DNA from: Cruorifilaria tuberocauda
Lineage: Eukaryota > Nematoda > Chromadorea > Rhabditida > Onchocercidae
DNA: 64,000 bases
Direction of reading: 5' to 3'
NCBI GenBank assembly: GCA_013365365.1
Contig: JABVXU010000009.1
Coordinates: 434,001 to 498,000 of the forward strand
The notes below the pieces were generated by a model, which worked only from the letters and a program-made list of their open reading frames with translations, was not told where the DNA came from and searched no databases. This document shows, piece after piece, positions 36,951 to 49,394 of the stretch. Every line of letters starts with the position of its first letter. Position 1 is the first letter of the stretch. The position numbers and the translations under genes were made by a program.

Positions 36951-39900
36951 GGACAGACACACAGAGAAATAGAAAAGGGGGAGGCAAAACGACTTCTAAC
37001 CGAAGTGAAAATACTGCAAGCAATATTGTTAGGCAAACCGTTTCCTGTCTGTTGGTCAGCATCCGGAATGGCACTCACTCGGACATATAAATGGGAAGAG
37101 TACATTTGATTCGTCGAATGGTGCAAGCACTACACTTTCGCAAACAATAATTATATTTCATCCGAATAATGATTACATTTCCACCTGAATTGAGTTATTG
37201 CCAACAATCAAAGCTTCCTTACTGTTTGCATACTTCCTTTGACCTTTCATGTGTGACGTTTGTCGTATTTCATCTGCCAGCAACTGGTCATGTGATTGCA
37301 AGGAATGAGTGGTCACTATCTCAACTTTCGTTACAAAAAATGAAGCATCGAGGGCCATAACAGTTATAGGGTCCATTCAGGGATTTGATAATATTTTTGC
37401 TGTGACCTATGGAATCAGCATAAATCAGTTGGCATTGGGAACGCTGCGATAAAAACGGAGAACGAGTGAAATAAAATTTCTGTTTCAAATTAAAAGCATT
37501 CCATTATTCTCAGAAATGTCACAGGACAAACTTGACAAACAAATTTCTTTATCATAAAACGAAAACATGCTATCAGTTTATAGTGATTGATTATACGGAG
37601 ACGATTTCAGGAATGATTGTGACAAAAAGTGAAATAAGTTAATTTTAGAATGCCCCAAATAATTTCTCACCATTATTTGTGACAGAAGCACCTGCTAGTA
37701 CTGTTTTCCAATTTAATTTTCAATCATTTTCAATTAAAATGATTCCAGTTGTTCAAAGGAAGTGAGCAAATTTATAGTATTATCTGAAAATATATTCGAA
37801 TTTTACTCCCGTGTCTCAATTTTCAGTTTATTCTTGTATTGCTAACGATAGTTTTAATGCTTTGAAACCGGAAGAAGAACCAACCAAACTTATTCGATAA
37901 TCTTTTCATCACGTGGCAAATAAATTACTTATCCCAGCAAGACATATGTAAAAGCGTTTGCATTTAAATTAAGAAAAATTTGTATTTATAATTCGTCCCA
38001 TTGTTTTTGATTAGTTTAATTAAAGGTGAATAATTTTAATACGAGGATTACAACAGTTACATAGCTAGTCTGAATGATTAATGCGTATCGCGGAGTACAT
38101 TCAAGCTGTCATCAAAAAATCTTATCGAATGTATTGCATGCAATTTGGTTCAGTTACAGACTAAACCAGTTTTCTTATAATTTGTCCATTTAATTTAATG
38201 AAATATTGGAATAACAAAGACATACTCTGACACTAATCGGATAATTCCTGATAGATTTCAGAAATAAATTATAATGTAGACCGAAATAATAAACTTGCTG
38301 TAATAACTGAGAATTTAGTTTTTAAATAATGAGAAAGCGTGAATGAACTATCTCAAAATTCCGATATCAATTTTATACCCTCATAGAATCATTTAAAATG
38401 CGTTAATTACAAACAATCAATTTGCATATCACTCAATCCATAAGACAAGATAACATGATATGAGTCGAAATAAATTAAAGTTTAAACTAGTAGCATCTTG
38501 GTGCAGGTGAATTAAAAAGGTAGTAAATATAAAAACTTCAGAGCATCGGAATGATTATTTAATCAACAAGAAACTGGCGATTAGTGTGGCGTTGCACGGA
38601 GCGGTATTGGCAATGAAGGCAATGAAGCTCTTCTGTAATTCGCTACGATTTACGAATTCAATTCCATTCCCATTAGCTCAGTTCAATTTTCGGGGAAGTT
38701 TATTTACATAGACCAATCATTCCAATAGCACTCTAATAGAGAGTTTGATGCTGAAGCAATATTTGATAATATCTGTAGTAGGTAAACATTATCGTTCTGT
38801 TACCATCATTTTTATCAATTCATACTTTCAGCAATTAACTTTTGTGTTTATATTTAATGTTAACCCGCTAATTCATATAAAATCAATTATTGATTGAACT
38901 ATCACTGAATTTCTAAACATTTAATTGTGATCATGTTTGATTGCCTTATTAGTAACAAGGATGACAGATGTGCAAAAAGCTTATACTACTTTAAAGCATT
39001 GTTATTCGGATCAATCATGAATTACAATAAAATATATCAGTTAAAACTGCCTAAATGTCGATGATAGTGATAACGATCATGGATGCATATGTTAAATATC
39101 GTTTATGCATTGATTACAAATCTACCCAACACTCTTAATACCTATGTTCAATAACTGTTGGATATTAAATTAAATTGTTTCCTGTTACTACATCATGCAT
39201 TTTTAGAACAAAGGACAAACCTTTTCTAGTGACATCATATTTGTGTGACATTGTTGAAAAGAAATTAAGACAAGAAAGAAGTGTTGTTGGAATGATAAGA
39301 GAATTCCTGTTTGTACTGGTTATCATAGATTTATTGAAAAGTTTCGTATGGCATTCAATATTGACTTTATTTATTGATTGAACCATTTGAGTACAATCCG
39401 ACATGAAACTTCTTTATTTTTAATCTTTTGAGGAACAGAAAATTGTTTTTTATTTTCCGAGGAGTTGAAATACTAAGAGAACTCATAAATGGTGCTTAAG
39501 CCGAACTATGAAGTATTTGTTAGTTTAGTAAAGACAAAATTTTTTGTTATGCAAATATTTTATCAACAAATTCTTCCCTTTACTGAACCGATTAAACTAT
39601 ACTTCTTCATTTACAATTCCAATTCCTTTTTCAACCTTAAGACTAACTGATCGTTTTAAACTCAGTGTGTGGCAGTCACTCTCTTTTCAGATTAATGATA
39701 TTCAAAGCAAATCTGATAAGCAAATCAGAAGAAATATTAAATCCTTGCATTGAGTGGTCAAGCTTCAGATGAAAAATGTGATTTTTTTTGAATTTTTCCT
39801 TAGATTAACTTTGTCATTTCTTCCTTTCATAGAAAGTAGTCATTTGAGAGAGCAATGCTGCAAGGCGCTTAAATAGCTGACAAATTCTATAGGACAACAA

Positions 39901-40428
39901 CATTAGCTGTCGTATGGAAAAAAGGAACAAATTAACAATTTTGTAATTGATTATATGAAGTGAATAAATGAATAGAAAAAATCGAAATTTAGGGAACTTT
40001 CAACACCTTATCGTTTTATTGTTGAAAGAAGAGTGTTTATCTCTCTCAAATATCAATCAATCTAACCAATGAAAACAGTAATGGGAAGATCGATAGCAAG
40101 CCGGAAATGGCAAAAAAATTTTTTTGATCCGATATTATTTATCCAATATGAAGTGGCATTAATATAACTAAATGACATTTCACTGAGAAAAGGGAATTTG
40201 GCCAAAATTTCAACTAATATTTGGATTTTTCAACGCATTATTTTAAATATAATTTTGACATTTGAAAAATATACTTGACTGATTAATTGCTAGAATTAAT
40301 CGAATGGAAGTGAAAAATTGAGGTTTTAGTACGCAAATCAAACAGAACAATGAAGACGAAAATTGTTATGAATAATGTAAGCTGAAAATTGAGGATAGAA
40401 ATGACTTTCTTTAAAATGAGGGATAATT

Positions 40429-40475
40429 TCTCTCCCTCTCTTCATTCTAGTCTCTGTCTCTCTTCCTCTCTTTCC
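40429..40475. repeat. CT-rich simple repeat
   Basis: Pyrimidine tract of CTCT units, broken by ATTCTAG and a few G bases. A purine tract of complementary type lies about 105 bases downstream (40578-40611). Confidence 0.7.
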
Positions 40476-40577
40476 AACAGTAAGGATTATTTAACATGAA
40501 AATTGAGGAGATCATAAAACTCGATGTTACACGATTAAGTAAACTATTCATGAAGTTCACAATTATCAAGTAGATAT

Positions 40578-40611
40578 AGAAAGAGAGAAAGAGAGAGAGC
40601 AAGAGAGAGAT
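40578..40611. repeat. GA-rich simple repeat
   Basis: Nearly pure GA run with one C. It is the approximate reverse complement of the CT tract at 40429-40475, so the pair could fold back on itself. Confidence 0.7.
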
Positions 40612-42090
40612 CATTGTTCAATAAATGGTTGAATATTTATTGATTCATTAGCAAGTTTATAATGGCAGAATTGAAGATGCTGAACATGCGATCTTTTCTA
40701 ATGCTATAAGGGAGAAAATTTATCGAAAGAAATCAAACTGAAAGTTACTAACTTTTATGTTATACTCTTTAGCTCACTTATCAAGCATAGATCAAATTTG
40801 CGAATTGAACAATAGAAAAGTTAACTTTTAAAATGATTGGTGTAACACAGATTTCAGATTGTATTAAAACTGCTTTTTGAACAGATAATTAGTCAATAGA
40901 TAACAAAGTGTAGCTTCCTTGCCAATTAATTACTTCTTCTACTCTTCAAACAATGCGAATGAATGCGTAATAGTCTTGAGATCATAAGAGCAGTATCGGA
41001 AATGCCACTAAGAGGCTACTAAGAAGAGAGCTGAACTTGATAACTGTCAGTTCGGTTAGGCAACACAAAATATTGCAATGACATTTTAATTTTCACTCAT
41101 TTGCACTCCATTTCCTGCCGCAGCATCGTTTCCATTAGAAATGAAACGAATATTATTTAAAAACAGATATGTTAATTTTTTCTGCTTATTGGAAAAGTTT
41201 GTTAAAGTAATGTATTAAACCAACTTGAAATGAATGTCTGATTGTGTGAATTTCTCTTAAATCGCATTTTAGATTGGTACAAGGGAAAAAAATTCTTTCA
41301 TTTATATTTAGGAAGCACATGTTAAAACTTTATTTCATTTTAAATTAACAATATGAAATGGACTTTAATCAAATTAGGAATTAAAGTTCGCGAATTATTT
41401 GTCAATTCATTTTCAACTGTTTTTCCATAAATGCCATTTGATCATCTTTTTTGCAATAGATCAGAACTAAAAATTTTAGAACTTCAGCGGGTAGTTTATG
41501 AAGAATGAATTTAAACAGTAATTTGTTATTTAGTCTTCATGCTTGTTGTTCCATAGCACTTCAGCTTCTCATAAATAATTTCCATTTGTTTTTATAATTG
41601 GAGATCTTTTCAAGCATAGTGGATACTAAAAATTGATGTAAGCATTCATAGGTACTCGGTACTCATTCATAGAAAAAATAAGTAGGTAACATATGCGCTA
41701 TGTAATGAACTTAACTAAAGATAAAACGCCTGGGACTTCTTTCGGCCTTTCAATCACATTAAGCATTTTGCTTCCTCAATTGTGCTTAACTTTGCAACTA
41801 TAATAATAACAATTTGGTAAACCTTAAAAAGAGCATTCTAAATATTCAATTCCTGCTTTTGGTATTCACTAAGAATAACTTGGACAAAGGCGGTTTCATA
41901 CATTGTATTTTGTCATTCTCTTAAGGGTTGCATCAAATTATAGATGCAAATAAAAACTAAAAAATGGCAGAAAGAGATTTGTTAATGTAAAACAAATCAA
42001 TTGCTTTCAGAAATTAGCAAATGTCACTGAAGAAAATCAGCCTTGTATTTTATATTTCATAGCAATATAGTGATAAAAATGATGATTGCA

Positions 42091-42147
42091 GTAATAATTA
42101 ATGGTAGTAATAACAAATAATAATAGTAAATAATAATAATAATAATG
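42091..42147. repeat. AAT trinucleotide repeat
   Basis: Imperfect ATA/AAT units interrupted by GGTAG and AACAA, ending in five uninterrupted AAT units. Confidence 0.75.
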
Positions 42148-43840
42148 TCATTTTTAATTCAAACACTATTACTGTGTAATTGAATTTATGAGCTTATTTT
42201 ATTTGACTTTGAATCATTTATCAAAATTAGTGAAAAGGATTTTGCGAAATTTAGAAAATTTTGTGCATTCGGTTTATTTTTTATTCATTCCGATATTCAG
42301 AAGCTTTCGTGATAAGAGATGGAAAAAAGAGAGGAACAGGTGAGGAAAGTAGAGATGGAATTCAAGACTTTATTGTATCATTGAACTTCGTAGAATATTT
42401 AAAACGATCTATACGCATCTTAATGACGGTAATATAATAAATAGTTTGCATGCCAGCAATAGGGTAATGACATCGCTTGATGGAGTTGCCAAATTGCAGG
42501 AAGTTGGAAATGCGCATTTATTTGATGTCATTCACTAGAAACTTCACTTTCAACAAATTAGCGTATAGCTTCAAATTTTCATCTTCATTGGCAATGTGTG
42601 TTTCCTCACGAAAATTTCAACAATTATATTCGACAAAAATTAACGTTTTTATACAATCCCCACTTTCGGGCGATTCTGAAAGTATTTTCAAAATACGTGG
42701 GCCACAATACCTGGCTGTTGGAATGGAACTGTGATAGATCACCTATTCTGGCTGTCCTTAGCGTCACATATTTTCCTATTCTTCCGGGATTCAATAGTAC
42801 TAACTTTTATGTTTTAGAAACAAATCGACTCGCATTTCGAAAATTCAAAAAAAAAAAGCTGCATGTTACTCAGGTCTCATTTTCATAAAGTTATCTTTCC
42901 TTGCTTTGCTGCTCTTCAAACTATGAAAAACTCAGCGGTATACCGATACTGTTGTCTATTTACAACTGTTTCTAATGACCACATCTATTAATACATTCCG
43001 TATTTTCCAACTCCTTTTATCTGCATTAACAGATACAGACTTATCAATCAAAAGTTCAGATCCCATAAATGATAACTGTATGAGGTTTGCACAAATTATG
43101 TGCATACAAAACACAAACCGTTATGCATAGAATATATCATTAAACACAAGAATGAAACAACAGCTGTATTCCGCGAAATTGCTATAATTAAGACATTTCA
43201 AGTAGTGGTTTTTTTATTAGCTATGCAAAGTTTTTCTCAAAAAAACAACTATTGCTGATATCAAATCTGTTTACAAGAATTAAAGATATTAGCTTAACAA
43301 ATTTCCATTTTCTATTTGGACAAAATTCCAACATAATGAAAGATAAAGATAAGGCTGCTTACATCAAATGAAAGATAAAGTCAGACATACTTGTCTCCTA
43401 TTTAGAATGCAAACCCATCTCCTTGAAAACAATAGTTTTGTTAAAATATTGTAATTTTTATTTCTTTTACAGTTCTGCAATTCATTATCTTATCCACTTC
43501 ATTTTAAAAGCTTAATCTTTTACTTTGTTTATTAAAATAACATAATCATAATTTTATAAAAACCAACAATCGAACTAATGAAAATTGATTATTTCAAAAT
43601 TCCTTTCGATCAGTACAAAATAACAAAATGCTAATATTAAGAATAGTAAGCTAACCTAACCGATAAACGAAATGATCAGGAAAATGATAAAATGCACAAA
43701 TAAAAAAAAATCCTTCTGTTTCACAAAAACTATTAGTAGTTTGGCTTAAATCATGCTCCCAAAAAGTTAAAAAGAAAAAATCAACAATAAAATAACAACA
43801 AAAATAAAAAAATCAGAGGCAAGTTTTGAGTAATGAAATA

Positions 43841-46488
43841 TTATACATACAATTTTATAAGTTCATCACCAACGGCCGCAGGTGTCAAAATACCAAGATT
43901 GGTAAAAAGCAGATTGATATATTGTGGTGGAGTATAATCGACAAGTGGATGCTCATTTGAAAAATCACCATCAAGCTTATGCCTTTCCCTAGTTGATGCC
44001 GCATACTAAAATTATATGTACCGAACTTTGATTCAAATATAACAAAAATAATAAAGATTTGATATTATTATTTCGATTTTCTAATGGAATAAAAAACATG
44101 AAAATTCGATAAAAATCGAAACAAATATTTGACAGCTAAAATTCTTTTCAGAGGGACGATATATACTTAGTCTTGCCAAAAATCCGTTATAATCATTCAG
44201 AGAGAATGAGTGATAAAATTCCTGACGAAAAAGATGAGAAATAAATCAAACTTTGAATTCAATCGGAATATCATTTTGGCTTAAAGGATACTCTTTGACA
44301 AATTTAATACTTTCAGCCATAACAAAAAATGGCTTATGCATTGCTTTCGCACATATGGCTAGTGGATGTGTACCAATTTTGTTTATTATACCGCCAGTTT
44401 CCATAACACCTTCTGCACCAACCATAACCAAATCAATTGTTTCCATTAGATATCTACAATGTTCTACAAATATAACTGCAACAATAATCGTTAATTTGAG
44501 AAAAATAGCATTTTAAAGCTTTTTTTTTATCTCTACAAATTACATTTATTTTAATTTTCTCAGTCTTCATCAAGATTTTCTGAGGATGACATCGCTGTAC
44601 TGTAATCAGAGTAAAATAATCAAAGTAATATGACCCTAATTTCCCTAATTTAATGTGTTTACTGGCTGATAAACTATCATATGGATAATTAATCAACATG
44701 AGTTTTTTTTGAATATTCTTTATGTTTAGCCATAATAAGTGTAAAAAATACGGTAATTTAATATGTATAGTAGAATGTTTATACTTATACTACAGCAGCT
44801 ACCAGTATTAATATTGATGCAACTACTTTACAGTAAGCCTTATAACAATTGGAAAATGATATGAAGAAGCAAATATCACTGAAATATATGTCACGTATTA
44901 GATCCATCCATGTCATTTCGTTAATTGAAGATATGAAAAACTTCAGGTTTTTGATTTTTATTTATTTTTATTTCTATTATTTGTTTCGATCCTCGAAATT
45001 TTCTTAGGTCGTATAATTAATTATTTAATTATAATTCCAGTATATTGTTACTTTAGTGAATTGATGTTTGTGCAAATTTAAAACAAAAAAGTTACATGCA
45101 ATTGCTTCACAAAGTGGAATGAATATCCAAACATTTTCGTCAAGTGTATAAAATCTAACTTATAAATTAAAACATACCCAACTCCAACGTCTAATATTAA
45201 TGTGCACTGAATTCCAACATCTTTTAATGCTTTAATCATAATATCACCTGGAGAATACTGAGAGTTAGACAAAAGTTTACATCTAACACTTTAAGAATCG
45301 TAATACAAAAAGAGCGATCTCGCACAATATCTGCGAAATAAGATTTAGATTAAGAGGAACAAAGGTTTATAGTCATCGAAGAGCAAACTACCTGATTGAT
45401 CTGGACGGGATTCCGTAACGAATATATGTGCATTAACGCCATCTCTCCCAGCATGTAACAATACTTCTAATACAACCTTACTATACGAATGGGTAAGAAT
45501 ACGCTAAAATTTCAAATTTCCAATTACAATTCTTTTGTAAAGTATGAAATAAATAATCGAAGAAATGAATGCTAATTCAAATGTAATTAATTCTGACTCA
45601 AGAGAGTTGGATGAATTAATTACCTTAATAATTTCTAGATCGTCATTTGATTCAGGATTAAGGCTTCAATAGCGAAACTTAATTTTTTTCTCCCTATCAT
45701 TTCAGACTGACCGACTGGTCAAAAGACCTATTTTACCTAGATGGTATTAAATCGAATCTGAATATATGTTTGAAATAAGAATAAATAACTTGACATGAAA
45801 GTAACCATATTATTCCGAATAAAAGGCCTTGCAAAATATGCTATCAACGTTTTGCTCAATTCAACTCGTTCAAGAAAAATATTCCCACGTTCCTTGTATT
45901 TATGCATTAAGATACTAAATTCCTGTACATTCTCTTCCGGTGTAGCAAGTGATATAAACCTATAAATTTTGTCACCAGATTAATAAGGATGAATACATTC
46001 CGTATCTGATTTGATCCATTTAAAAACAATCCAGTTTCTAGAATATTTTTCCCAGCATTCATCATTAATCATACTAAGGAAAGGCTTCAAATAAAACATT
46101 TATGGGTTGATTAAGATAGTAATTATTGAATCAAACCTTAAAAATAATTCGCTCGCACTTCGAATAGATGGTATACTATGATCTGTTGTCGACATAGCAA
46201 CTACTGCATTCCTCAGCTCATCTGTTAGTTCGTTTACAGTTTTTGCTATAAATCATACTTCTGCCACCCAAAGAAGTTGACGTTTCCATTAAGGGAATAT
46301 ATATATATATATACAGAAATAAAAGAAAAATTCAAAAAAAAATTAAAACGAGATGATCAGAAAAAAGAGAAACCTTTGGAGATCTCGATGCACTGCATCA
46401 AGGTTTCAATAGCTGCTTGTCCTGTTGATTTTAAATTATTCTCGCCGTCTAATAATTGCTGAAAATGCTTGGCGACGTCCAGTCCCAT
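43841..46488 (-). CDS. eif-2Balpha: Translation initiation factor eIF2B, alpha subunit
   Basis: Regulatory subunit of the decameric eIF2B complex in the cytoplasm, which recharges eIF2 with GTP; the alpha subunit dimer is needed for inhibition by phosphorylated eIF2. Exons on the minus strand: 46488-46374, 46245-46137, 45959-45806, 45503-45392, 45247-45178, 44453-44252, 44005-43841. All junctions are GT-AG with matching phases, giving 308 aa against 305 in human. Diagnostic segments are [10 protein letters not shown] (the conserved T-H-x-x-S motif), [36 protein letters not shown] and the C-terminus GDELIKLY followed by one Val and stop. The start ATG lies 12 bases behind TTTGTAG, a plausible trans-splice acceptor (46501-46500). 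Beta and delta subunits share the fold but are longer, so alpha is secure. Confidence 0.93.
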
Positions 46489-47651
46489 TATTCCTTAATC
46501 TACAAACCGTAGAAGTTCTTCGAAAAAATTTTAAATTTCCTGGTTCATTTGTCACTGAATGTATGTGTCATAAAGAGCCTGTTTGAGATCATACCTGTAT
46601 ATGGAAGCAGCAGATAAAATTAGTTCTACAAGTGCCCAGTAATTCCTCCTAAGCCAAGGAAATACTCCAATTCAGTTTTCATCTATTCAACACTAAATTT
46701 AACTTCACAACAAACAGACCATCCATCAAATACCCAACAGTCATTCGATGCTTCATCTATATTAAGCTACTAAAGTGGAATATACTTCTAGAAGGGTTGC
46801 TGGTTTTAGGTACGGTTTTTTTCCTGTTGAATTATAAAGCGTGGTGCTTAAGTCTTTCGCAAAAGCTACGGCGGGAGAGAGATAGGGACAAACGTGGAAG
46901 GGTAACTGGTTCGCTTGATTGATGCCGACATTTATCAATTTTAAGCGGAGTGAAAGGTTGCCCAAGTTGGTTTATTTGAACTTTAGTGAAAATTATGTTT
47001 TTCAGCTCAAATCACATATAGTGTCATTATCACATATAGATCATGTCTCCATCAATTATATGTATTGATTATTTCTGTATTTCCTCTGGGTCTTGCATTT
47101 CGAACCTTTTGTTTTACGACGTGACGAGAGCATTTTGGGGTCTTCTGCTTAAATTTTAATGAAATTTACACTGATTTTGACTAACTGTTTAGAATCCGGA
47201 ATTAGTGCTTTCTTATGAAACAATGAGAAATTAATGTTTATTATGAATATAAAGCTGTTATTAGCTTATGTTGTCCATAAATGCATTTTTGTGGATTTGG
47301 ATGGTACTTAAATTGTAATTAATACATAATAAAATATCAGTAGAAAGTAATAGGTTCATCAAAATTATTAAATCATGGCAAACTGTGTGAGGATTAATAT
47401 TGCTCTAGCTACATGAAAGTGGTTATAACTTACTGTAACTTCATGAACCATTAAATGCTCTTTTATCTTTTTTGATTCAGATCGCTTATCCTTTTTGTCT
47501 TGTCTCTGAAAAAGTTTTATAACTTGAAATATTCAATGGATTGTTAGAGATGAATATGTTTGTCTCGAAAACAGATTATGGAAACTTATTTTTTTTTTGT
47601 TTTGGTTCTCAGGAAATCATATTCGGGAATTCATTGCCAGCATTCGCACGA
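46489..47651. other. Divergent intergenic region (eIF2B-alpha / SWIB protein)
   Basis: Holds the promoters of two genes transcribed away from each other. Part of it (about 46740-46990) is richer in G+C than average and open for 66 codons on the minus strand, but that frame has no ATG at its start and no splice partner. A TTCTCAG at 47607-47613 is a likely trans-splice acceptor for the plus-strand gene. Nothing else is recognised. Confidence 0.5.
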
Positions 47652-49394
47652 ATGGTGGATATCAAGGTTAGTACCGTATTACCGGTAGAAGAAGGACGCA
47701 TACGGGATGCAGTTGCAAGACAAATACAACAGTTCGGTATGCTATTTTCAGTTTGACATATTTGAATCTTTTAGTCAATACGAATCATTTGAAACACCTT
47801 TCTTTTTCTGTTTTAGACGTAATTCTCTTTTTTTATTCAAGTGTATTATTTGGTTTTCACAGGAATGGATAAACTAACAAGCCGAATAATTCGGGAAAAA
47901 TTGAAGGAAACATTTGATGTCGACTTTACAGACCATAAAGCAGCTATCGATAAAATTACTATGGATGTATGGTTTAGCAGTGTTATTACAGTGAAGTTAT
48001 TTATTGATATATCCTTAATCAATAAATATATCGCAGTTTGTAGATTTGCAGCATGTTTTTTTGTTTCATTGATAGTTATTGAAGATAATTGAAGCAAATA
48101 CTACCGAGAAAACAAAATCAGAAACAAGTAATAAATCGGATTCGGAATCAGATGATGGAATCGTTTTTACAGATCGCGCACCGAGAAAGAAAGTTAAGGT
48201 TTGCTCATTGTTTTATTTTACAGTTTTGCAGTTTTTTTTTGATTTTTAATAGTTTCTAGTGAAAGGATTTCCAACTTATGACTGTGTTTAAACATCTTTC
48301 AAAATTCTTAAATTTTTTGTTTATTTAACGCATGCTGTAATTCATTAAAATTTATTGGTATACTAATTGAAGCATAGATTTATTCCTAAATGGGAGTTTT
48401 CAGGAAACGAGGAAACGAAGATCTTCTGAATCAGATTCGGAGTTGCTAGAAATCAGACAAAAAAAGCGAAGAGCAGCGGTAACAGCAAGACATACTGCAA
48501 AGAAAAGGAACAAGGGAAATGCTGAAAGTGGATCAAAGCCTCGCAAGAGGAAGGTTTAAAGTTTATTATTATATTATTTCTGATCATGAAATCTTTCGCA
48601 TAGTATCTCTTTTTATTAAGATTCACTAATATCAAATAGCTATATATAATTTTATCTCTGAGTCATGTATGACAGGACGATTTAAATTGGATTGTAAATT
48701 AATTATTTCAATTTTCAGAATTGTTTTATGCACCAAGCACTTTTAAAAATGTCTATTTTCATTGTTCTTGTTACGTTACGTATTTCATTTTTTTCTTTTA
48801 AGTTCCCTTTTTGAGTTTAATGGCTGTCATATTGTCAGGGTCCATATAATGTTTATTGCGCCTTGACGGAAGATCTTGCTGCAGTCTGTGGTAAACGGTA
48901 CATGAGACGGTGTGACGTAATCAAAGCAATGTGGGCATATTTTCGGAGCAATAATTTACTTGATCCAAAGGCATGTTGTTTTTTGCTTGAGCAGTCGTGG
49001 TGGTTTCCGATTTACTATTTTATTAAGCGCAAAAGTTTCTTCATTTCTTTTTTGAATGTAAATTAGTTGTTTTTTTCAGGATAAACGTTATGTATTGCCC
49101 GACGAACCACTTATGAAGATTTTCAAGAGGCGTTTTCTTGCTTTTGGTTTAATGAAGGATCTCGCTCCTCATATCATCGAACCAAAATTTTTGGATGAAG
49201 AAGAGCGAGCTGCTTTGGAAAAATTCGAAGCGGAAGAAGAAGCGCGGTTGGAGGCTGAGAGCAATAATAGTAATAATAATGGTGATAATGGAAACGTAAA
49301 GCAAGATGATGACAGTACCGAGAAGAAGGACATCACTGGGAAAAATAATGATGAAGAAGAGGATGATGACGATAATGAAAATGAAAGCAGTTGA
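47652..49394 (+). CDS. DEK-C / SWIB-MDM2 domain chromatin protein
   Basis: SWIB-domain proteins of the UAF30/TRI1 type act in the nucleus in transcription and chromatin complexes. Exons: 47652-47736, 47863-47966, 48085-48198, 48404-48553, 48839-48970, 49080-49394; 299 aa. Residues about 8-62 (LPVEEGRIRDAV..QQFGMDKLTSR..KLKETFDVD) fit the DEK C-terminal helical domain. Residues about 64-150 are a basic, Ser/Asp-rich linker with KKRRAA and KPRKRK clusters that look like nuclear localisation signals. Residues 152-230 are the SWIB domain (LTEDLAAVCGK, DVIKAMWAYFRSNNLLDPKDKR, FGLMKDLAPHI). The tail is acidic with Asn/Asp/Glu repeats. The fifth intron begins with GC instead of GT (48971-48972) and ends TTTTTTCAG. 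The acceptor of exon 3 (TTGAAG) is weak. The start ATG lies 38 bases behind TTCTCAG. A candidate poly(A) signal AATAAA is at 49916-49921. Confidence 0.88.

Larger units (their letters stand above)
33324..43840. other. Second gene-poor AT-rich block
   Basis: No complete multi-exon gene was found. Exon-like pieces worth noting are 34356-34395 with 34725-34911 on plus, the antisense frame over 34375-34430, and a 60-odd-codon minus frame over 37173-37366. None is anchored to a known family. Simple repeats occur at 36536-36559, 36925-36950, 40429-40475, 40578-40611 and 42091-42147, and a 14-base direct repeat (ATGAAAGATAAAG core) at about 43336 and 43368. A 96-codon plus frame at 42598-42888 has no motif. 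The block could hold the 5' part of the anillin-like gene or regulatory DNA for it. Confidence 0.5.

Noticed and set aside
36838..37126. Two overlapping minus frames with hydrophobic stretches
   Set aside because: They read through the CA/TA microsatellite, which creates artificial Val-Cys-Val-Tyr repeats.
42598..42888. 96-codon plus frame in the gene-poor block
   Set aside because: No motif, no splice or start context, and an overlapping frame of similar length. This is near the length expected by chance in a 64-kb AT-rich window.
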